A stretch of 10,833 nt of DNA from contig JBCCRH010000190.1 in the NCBI GenBank assembly GCA_039208045.1, positions 1-10,833 on the forward strand, read 5' to 3'. The notes beneath the pieces were generated by a model, which had not been told where the DNA came from, did no database searches, and worked only from the letters and a program-made list of their open reading frames with translations. A program made the translations under genes and the position numbers. Below, piece after piece: positions 5,859 through 10,833 of this stretch. Each line of letters starts with the position of its first letter. The first letter of the stretch is position 1. This stretch comes from JBCCRH01 sp039208045 (lineage in GTDB: Bacteria; Bacteroidota; Bacteroidia; Chitinophagales; Saprospiraceae).

Positions 5859-7433
5859 ATGGCGAATCCGAAGATGTATGACCTTTCCAACCAACCCCAA
5901 CTCTTTGGGCATCCCGTTGGACTATACTTTCTGTTTTTTACTGAGATGTGGGAACGCTTCTCCTACTATGGGATGCGAGCGATTTTGGTGCTGTTTCTAG
6001 TAGCAGAGACCACTAGCGATAATCCTGGCTATGGCTGGACGAATGGAGAAGCAATCTATCTCTACGGTTGGTACACCATGTTTGTGTATGTAGCTTCTAT
6101 TCCGGGAGGTATTTTGGCGGATCGATATTTAGGACAACGACATACGGTGATGCTCGGGGGCTTGCTGCTTTGCGCAGGGCACGGAATATTGGCAGTCGAT
6201 GCGCTGTGGGCGTTTTATACAGGTTTGGCTTTTATCGTCTTAGGGGTAGGCTGTTTAAAACCAAATATCTCGACGATGGTAGGTGGTCTATATGGAGCTG
6301 GCGATGAACGTCGTGACATGGGATTCTATATTTTTTATATGGGGATCAACCTTGGGGCAGCGGTATCCGCCCTTTTGGTAGGTTATGTAGGGGAAGAGAT
6401 TGGTTGGCACTATGGCTTTGGTCTGGCAGGTATTGGTATGTTTGTGGGGCAATTGACTTATATGGCAGGCCAAAAGTACCTCCGACACGTTGGTAATGTG
6501 GTAGAGGATGAGAAAACAACAGTGGAGAATCGGCCCAACTTGATTTTTGATATTTTTAAGCATCGCAATTCTGTCATTGGTTTTGCCCTAATGATTGGAT
6601 TAGGAGCATACTTATTGGCACAGGGCACCTGGGATTATGGCCTATTGACTATTGGTCTTGCCTTTGCAGTTGGTGTGGGAATCGTAGTATACAATGATGG
6701 CAATAAAATAGAGAAAGATCGCATCTTGGTGACGTACCTTTCTTTTTTGATCATTATCGTCTTTTGGGGCGCTTTTGAGCAAGCAGGTGGCCTGATGAAT
6801 GTTTACGCACAACAGAAAACGGATCTTCAACTAACCAGTTCTTTTGCAGTACCTGCCAGTTGGTTCCAATCGGTGAATGCTATTTTTATCCTGGTCTTTG
6901 CGACTATTGTTGGCTCATTCTGGGCATGGTGGCGTAATCGCGGTAAAGAGTCCTCTTCCATTTACAAGATGGCGATTGGTGTGATCATTATGGGCTGGGG
7001 TTTCTTCTTTATGTCAAAAGCTAGTATGGATGTGCAGTATAATGAAGCTGACGAGGTGATCCAAAAGTCGGGTATGATTTGGTTGGTTTTAGCCTATTTG
7101 TTCCACACTTTAGGGGAATTATGCGCTTCTCCAGTCGCGCTATCATTTATCACGAAGCTTGCTCCTGCCCGTTGGATGGCCTTTATGATGGGCGCGTACT
7201 TTGCCGCTACGGGCTTAGGCAATAAAGTAGCGGGATTATTGGGAGAATACTCCGAAGAGCTAGGTGAATTTACCATCTTTACCGGTATTGCGATCTTCTG
7301 TACCGTCTTTGGCTTTTTAGTCCTTGCTATCATCAAGCCGCTCAAGCGACTCACACATGGCGCTGAAGAAGGAGCAACCGACACGCAAGATGAAACCGAA
7401 GGTTTCGAACTAGTCAGCGAGAGAACAAATTAA
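5859..7433 (+). CDS. POT/PTR-family proton-coupled peptide transporter (first of two)
   Basis: A 524-residue inner-membrane symporter of the proton-dependent oligopeptide transporter family (major facilitator superfamily), importing di- and tripeptides. Family marks are all present: E29-x-x-E32-R33-F-x-Y36-Y37 in the first helix (proton and peptide binding), ADRYLG with D88-R89, KPNIS with K134 in helix 4, the PTR2 signature FYIFYMGINLGA (156-167), and FWGAFEQ in helix 7. The acidic C-terminal tail (GAEEGATDTQDETEG) is cytosolic. An ATG at 5790 is in frame, but the ATG at 5859 is preferred because it follows the A-rich stretch ACAAAACAAAAAAC and removes 23 residues with no family counterpart. 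A paralogue follows after 80 bp. Confidence 0.95.
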   Translation: MANPKMYDLSNQPQLFGHPVGLYFLFFTEMWERFSYYGMRAILVLFLVAETTSDNPGYGWTNGEAIYLYGWYTMFVYVASIPGGILADRYLGQRHTVMLGGLLLCAGHGILAVDALWAFYTGLAFIVLGVGCLKPNISTMVGGLYGAGDERRDMGFYIFYMGINLGAAVSALLVGYVGEEIGWHYGFGLAGIGMFVGQLTYMAGQKYLRHVGNVVEDEKTTVENRPNLIFDIFKHRNSVIGFALMIGLGAYLLAQGTWDYGLLTIGLAFAVGVGIVVYNDGNKIEKDRILVTYLSFLIIIVFWGAFEQAGGLMNVYAQQKTDLQLTSSFAVPASWFQSVNAIFILVFATIVGSFWAWWRNRGKESSSIYKMAIGVIIMGWGFFFMSKASMDVQYNEADEVIQKSGMIWLVLAYLFHTLGELCASPVALSFITKLAPARWMAFMMGAYFAATGLGNKVAGLLGEYSEELGEFTIFTGIAIFCTVFGFLVLAIIKPLKRLTHGAEEGATDTQDETEGFELVSERTN

Positions 7434-7449
7434 TCACTAAAAAGATACG

Positions 7450-7481
7450 CTCCCTGAATGGCTTAGTCGCTGTTCAGGGAG
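7450..7481 (+). terminator. Intergenic hairpin between the two POT genes
   Basis: CTCCCTGAA (7450-7458) and TTCAGGGAG (7473-7481) form a perfect 9-bp stem around a 14-nt loop, 17 bp after the first POT stop, followed by TTCCTATTT. The T-tract is weak, so it may be a partial terminator or a processing or stability element that sets different levels of the two transporters. Confidence 0.5.
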
Positions 7482-7513
7482 TTCCTATTTGCTAACCACC
7501 AATCTCACTTTTC

Positions 7514-9094
7514 ATGGATGTTACACAATGGATTCTCACCATCGGGTGGATTTTCGTTTTGATTTGGGTGCCTATTGTCATTGCGACCAATCGCAAAACG
7601 CACCCTGCCGCCTTATTTATTCTCTTCTTTGCAGAAATGTGGGAACGCTTCTCGTACTACGGGATGCGCGCCTTATTGACGCTCTATATGACCCTGGTGC
7701 TATTTGAGAGCTTAGGTGACCAAGCCGCTCAGACGAGAGCGCTTGGCGTGTATGGATCCTATACCTCGATGGTTTACCTTTCTCCGGTGATTGGTGGCCT
7801 TATTGCCGACCGAATATTTGGCTTTCGAAAGGCTGTTATGTTTGGGGGTATCTTAATGATGCTAGGACACTTTATGCTGGCCTTAGAGGGTATGATGTTT
7901 GAGGGCAATCTCAACATTTTCTTCTTATCGTTGGCGCTCATCATCGTGGGTAATGGCTATTTTAAGCCTAATATTTCGAGTTTTCTCGGTAAGTTCTACG
8001 AGCCTAATGATGTGCGTAAGGATGGTGCTTTCACTATCTTCTACATGGGTGTAAATATCGGGGCTTTTCTATCTACCCTTACCTGCGGTTACGTGGGAGA
8101 AAATATCAGCTGGCACTACGGTTTTGGTTTAGCGGGTATTGGTATGGGTATCGGTTTGCTCGTATTCTGGTTAGCTGGGCCGAAGACGTTTGGGGAAAAG
8201 GGGCTGCCGCCCAATCCTGAGGCAGCACGTGCGCCTTATTTTTTAGGCTTAAGCCAAAATATGCTGGTTATCCTCGGTAGTCTCATCTTCTTACCCATTT
8301 GTGCTTCGCTCCTCAATCTGGATGCGTTGATGGCGACGAGCCTGCTGGTGGTGAGTCTAGGGATTATTGGCTATATGATTTATCTAGGTATTACAGCCAA
8401 AGAAAAAGTAGAAGGGCAGCGCCTGTTAGTTGTAATGGTACTCTTCTTCTTTCATGCCATTTTCTGGGCCTTATTTGAGCAAGCAGGTGGATCACTAACG
8501 CTGTTTACCTATAGCAATGTAGATCGCTCCTTTATGGGTTCCGAAATTCCTGCCTCTATTTTCCAGAGTTTGAATCCTTTTTACATTATGATACTGGCAC
8601 CACTATTTTCCTGGATATGGATTAGCTTAGGGAAAGCGGGTCGAGAGCCCAGCACACCCATGAAGTTTGTACTTGGCTTGTTCCAGCTGGGGCTCGGCTT
8701 TTTGATCATTGTGGTCGGGGCCAAAATGTTTGCCAGCAGTGAAGGCCTAGTACCGGTGATCTTCTTGTTCTTGATGTACCTCTTCCATACGACTGGGGAG
8801 CTAAGCCTATCGCCTGTAGGATTATCGATGATTACGAAATTATCGCCTGCCAAGATTGTGGGTTTTGTCATGGGGGTTTGGTTCTTGTCTATTGCGCTAG
8901 CTAATAAGATTGCAGGTGAAATCGGGAAGCTTACGGCAAGCGAATCTTTATCAGAAAATGCCACTGCGGCGGAGACCCTGGCCATTTATACCAGCACCTA
9001 TATGAACTGGGGAGTATACGTCGTAATGGGCGCTTCCTTGCTGCTCCTACTTATGGTACCGCTCTTGCGGAAATGGATGCACGGCATTCACTAA
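7514..9094 (+). CDS. POT/PTR-family proton-coupled peptide transporter (second of two)
   Basis: A 526-residue paralogue of the preceding gene and also a proton-driven peptide importer. It keeps E41-x-x-E44-R45-F-x-Y48-Y49, ADRIFG with D99-R100, KPNIS with K151, the signature FTIFYMGVNIGA, and FWALFEQAGG in helix 7. Long blocks such as the one around SWHYGFGLAGIGM are nearly the same in both proteins. It differs in having an extra hydrophobic helix before the first family helix (residues 6-24, WILTIGWIFVLIWVPIVIA), so its N-terminus may sit on the other side of the membrane from that of the first protein. The mid-protein cytosolic loop and peptide-pocket surroundings also differ, suggesting divided substrate ranges. 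The ATG at 7514 is the first that covers this helix. It may be cotranscribed with the first POT gene across an 80-bp gap. Confidence 0.95.
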   Translation: MDVTQWILTIGWIFVLIWVPIVIATNRKTHPAALFILFFAEMWERFSYYGMRALLTLYMTLVLFESLGDQAAQTRALGVYGSYTSMVYLSPVIGGLIADRIFGFRKAVMFGGILMMLGHFMLALEGMMFEGNLNIFFLSLALIIVGNGYFKPNISSFLGKFYEPNDVRKDGAFTIFYMGVNIGAFLSTLTCGYVGENISWHYGFGLAGIGMGIGLLVFWLAGPKTFGEKGLPPNPEAARAPYFLGLSQNMLVILGSLIFLPICASLLNLDALMATSLLVVSLGIIGYMIYLGITAKEKVEGQRLLVVMVLFFFHAIFWALFEQAGGSLTLFTYSNVDRSFMGSEIPASIFQSLNPFYIMILAPLFSWIWISLGKAGREPSTPMKFVLGLFQLGLGFLIIVVGAKMFASSEGLVPVIFLFLMYLFHTTGELSLSPVGLSMITKLSPAKIVGFVMGVWFLSIALANKIAGEIGKLTASESLSENATAAETLAIYTSTYMNWGVYVVMGASLLLLLMVPLLRKWMHGIH

Positions 9095-9095
9095 G

Positions 9096-9163
9096 ACTAC
9101 CATTTAGCACATATTCACTACCATTCGTACCATTTTCAGTATAAAATTTGCTGAAAATGGTAC
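9096..9163. repeat. TACCATT repeats and strong hairpin after second POT gene
   Basis: ACTACCATT occurs at 9096-9104 and 9117-9125 (21 bp apart), TACCATT again at 9128-9134, and its reverse complement at 9156-9162. The last two lie in a perfect 13-bp stem, GTACCATTTTCAG (9127-9139) and CTGAAAATGGTAC (9151-9163), with an 11-nt A/T-rich loop. No T-tract follows, so it is not a classical intrinsic terminator. It may stabilise or end the POT transcript, or the repeats may be protein-binding sites. Confidence 0.5.
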
Positions 9164-9173
9164 AGATAGTTAC

Positions 9174-9366
9174 ATTGAGTTAACAAAACCCACTTTAGTA
9201 ACAGCCAAAGAATAAGTTCCGCGTTTTGGCAAGGGGATTTTGCTCTAAGACAAGGCGAAAAACGCAGGCGATGCCCCAGTATCGGCGAGGCTTTTCAACG
9301 CAGTATTAGAGCAAAAGAGCCAGCCATAAATCGAGAAGTTATTCTTTGACTGTTACTTAACTCAAT
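9174..9366. other. Interrupted hairpin (host of MITE copy B)
   Basis: ATTGAGTTAA (9174-9183), loop CAAAACCCACT (9184-9194) and TTA (9195-9197) are separated from ACTCAAT (9360-9366) by MITE copy B and a second TTA. Removing 9198-9359 restores a perfect 10-bp stem (ATTGAGTTAA with TTAACTCAAT) and an 11-nt loop. No T-tract follows. The hairpin would sit between the second POT gene and the lipoprotein gene. Confidence 0.6.
9198..9356 (+). mobile_element. MITE-like element, copy B (159 bp, non-coding)
   Basis: Inverted terminal repeats GTAACAGCCAAAGAATAA at the left and, read from the right end, GTAACAGTCAAAGAATAA; an inner inverted pair TTTTGCTCTAA and TTAGAGCAAAA lets the element fold on itself. 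It is flanked by TTA on both sides (9195-9197, 9357-9359). It is about 97% identical to the reverse complement of copy A at 317-474. It has no coding capacity and ends 25 bp before the ATG of the lipoprotein gene, so it contributes most of that gene's upstream region. Reading outward, TATTCTTTG (9340-9348) resembles a -7 box with one extra base, but no -33 TTTG was found. Confidence 0.85.
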
Positions 9367-9381
9367 CAATCTATCAAAACG

Positions 9382-10833
9382 ATGACAACTAAGTTCCCTA
9401 TCCTAAAGCAAGTGTTCTTCCTTGTTTTACTCCTTTCCATCATTAGTACTGCTTGCAACTCTAAAAAAAGCGAGCCAGCAGAAGAAACAACAAGCACAGC
9501 AACAGAAGAAGCAAACACCACCGAAACAGAGACGCCGCCAACTTCAGCAGAGGCTACAGCCACCGTTGAAGCAGTAGGGGGGCTACCCGCCCGCTTTATC
9601 GACGAAGACCAGCTAGCAGCCAAATTGATCTCGATTTCTGAAGATATAGAGAAGCAAAACCTGGATTACAGCAGAGCAAATGGTACCGACTGCTCTGGTA
9701 TTTATCACAAGATTAAGGATCGCATACAGCAAGAATTTCCGCCCCTTGGCAATGCCGATAAGTATCACTTTCCACAATTTGATCCAGATCGTGATGCGCG
9801 ACAAATTGCGCGTTGGTACCACAAGAATGGGAACCTAAAGCTAGTCAAAGATGGCAATGCCGATATTGGATTAGTGCGTCCAGGTACTATTGTTTTCTTC
9901 GGCCAGAATAATAAATCCTATTCATCAGAGCAGATCAATATAGATTATCTAACTGATCCAAGCACAGGTATCTATCACATTGCTACCGTTACAGCGCTGG
10001 AAAAAGACGATGCAGGAAATACTATAAAATACACCATGATGCACGGCCGTAGACCTGGCAAGCCAGCTGGCCGAACGACTAGCAATTTCTCTTCCCCGAG
10101 TAGCCCCAAGACCAATGCGCGGCATAAAAAATTTCCTTTCGGAAATGCAGGTCAGCAGTTGGTAGCTATTGCTTATTTAGAAACCCTAAAAGATGGAGCT
10201 GATGCCACTACGGCTACCGCACCAACAGAGGCTGCCACGGGCGAGACGTCCACAGAGCAAACAGAAGAAGTGACCGTAGAAACTACCACCATAGAAGTGG
10301 AACCTGCTACGCAAGAGCCTTCTAAGCCAACGCGCATTGCCCCTGTGGGTGGGCTACCCGCCCGAAATATTGATGAAGAGCGCCTCTCGGTTGTGCTCGA
10401 TTTGATTGCGCAAGACTTAGAATCGCAAAAACTAGCCTATGTAAGCTCTCTAGGGCAGGACTGCTCCGGCATTTACCACAAGATTAAGGACTTAGTACAA
10501 CGCAACTTCAAAGAGTTTGGCAATAGTGAAAAATACCACTACCCAGACTTTGGTACAGACCGCAACTCCCGCCAGATTGCGCACTGGTATCACGAAAATG
10601 GTAACCTGAAAATCATTCCCGATGCCAAACCCATCGCCAATAATATTCGCCCTGGCACCGTGATGTTCTACGGCCGCTCCGCTGAGAAATACAACAATGT
10701 AAATATTGATATGCTAACCAACCCTGGTAAATTCGTACACGATGGCACTAAGGGTAAGATTATGCATATTGCGGTAGTCACAAAAGTAGAAAAAGATGAT
10801 GCTGGTAACGTAACCCGCTACACCATCATGCAC
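9382..10833 (+). CDS. Lipoprotein with two tandem NlpC/P60-like peptidase domains (3' end outside window)
   Basis: The frame runs open from ATG 9382 to the window edge, 484 codons with no stop. Residues 1-25 form a lipoprotein signal (hydrophobic 11-21, STA-C with lipid-bearing C25). A Thr/Glu/Ala-rich linker (28-64) leads to domain 1 (65 to about 265); a similar linker (about 270-318) leads to domain 2, starting at 322. Each opens with VGGLPAR and has DCSGIYHKIKD with a cysteine (C104, C361), RPGTIVFFG or RPGTVMFYG, HIATVT or HIAVVT with a histidine (H199, H462), and a third MMH or IMH histidine (H221, H484). That order is the Cys-His-His pattern of NlpC/P60 peptidoglycan endopeptidases. The domains are offset by exactly 257 residues up to the cysteine, then 263, and are roughly half identical, so they arose by internal duplication. 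Substrate is inferred, most likely peptidoglycan peptide stems; exact family and C-terminus cannot be confirmed. Confidence 0.8.
   Translation, partial: MTTKFPILKQVFFLVLLLSIISTACNSKKSEPAEETTSTATEEANTTETETPPTSAEATATVEAVGGLPARFIDEDQLAAKLISISEDIEKQNLDYSRANGTDCSGIYHKIKDRIQQEFPPLGNADKYHFPQFDPDRDARQIARWYHKNGNLKLVKDGNADIGLVRPGTIVFFGQNNKSYSSEQINIDYLTDPSTGIYHIATVTALEKDDAGNTIKYTMMHGRRPGKPAGRTTSNFSSPSSPKTNARHKKFPFGNAGQQLVAIAYLETLKDGADATTATAPTEAATGETSTEQTEEVTVETTTIEVEPATQEPSKPTRIAPVGGLPARNIDEERLSVVLDLIAQDLESQKLAYVSSLGQDCSGIYHKIKDLVQRNFKEFGNSEKYHYPDFGTDRNSRQIAHWYHENGNLKIIPDAKPIANNIRPGTVMFYGRSAEKYNNVNIDMLTNPGKFVHDGTKGKIMHIAVVTKVEKDDAGNVTRYTIMH

Noticed and set aside
9096..9163. CRISPR array or plasmid-type iterons
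   Set aside because: The repeats are only 7-9 bp with unequal spacing, no spacers of uniform length, and no replication or cas gene nearby.
317..9356. A composite transposon carrying the whole segment between the two MITE copies
   Set aside because: The interior holds core genes such as ruvC, each copy has its own 3-bp duplication and rebuilt host hairpin, and no transposase is present; two independent insertions explain it better.
9366..9822. Minus-strand reading frames opposite the lipoprotein gene
   Set aside because: They arise from the complement of the Thr/Glu-rich linker and NlpC-like domain; the plus-strand frame has a clear signal peptide, duplicated domains and active-site motifs.

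Overview
The window looks like a chromosomal segment of a Bacteroidota bacterium, probably of the Saprospiria or a relative; Saprospira itself is only a guess from moderate GC and gene content. The clues are the gene families (DUF3108 and DUF4230 proteins, a tandem pair of POT peptide transporters, a Cys-anchored lipoprotein), A-rich stretches in place of clear Shine-Dalgarno sites before most starts, and sites resembling the Bacteroidota promoter -7 box (TAnnTTTG).

Layout. Bases 2-265 hold the 3' end of a HIT-family gene, converging on ruvC (487-1062, minus). A 158-bp MITE-like element (copy A) sits between them. A plus-strand pair follows: a flippase-like membrane protein (1181-2179) overlapping a DUF3108 envelope protein (2160-3029). 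A REP-like pair of inverted palindromes (3041-3123) separates these from a DUF4230 protein (3231-3851). That gene converges with zero spacing on a polytopic GT-C-like membrane protein (3852-5312, minus), which diverges from a single-domain rhodanese (5382-5690). A degraded third REP-like copy (about 5706-5760) precedes two POT transporters (5859-7433 and 7514-9094). The 3' intergenic region holds a strong hairpin, a repeated heptamer and a second MITE copy (copy B, opposite orientation). The window ends inside a lipoprotein gene (9382 to edge) with two NlpC/P60-like domains.

The genes are mostly ordinary housekeeping and envelope functions: junction resolution, lipid-linked or envelope transport, peptide uptake and probably peptidoglycan hydrolysis. 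Peptide import next to a predicted cell-wall hydrolase could be functionally linked, but this is only positional.

The most interesting signal is the pair of non-coding mobile elements. They are about 97% identical, each flanked by a 3-bp duplication (TAA or TTA). Deleting each element plus one duplication restores an uninterrupted stem-loop at both sites, one of which looks like an intrinsic terminator. This suggests an uncharacterised MITE family that targets the 3' arm of transcriptional hairpins. The REP-like modules and the tandem-domain lipoprotein are secondary points of interest. No tRNA, rRNA, CRISPR array or transposase gene was seen, and no gene-free stretch exceeds 300 bp.
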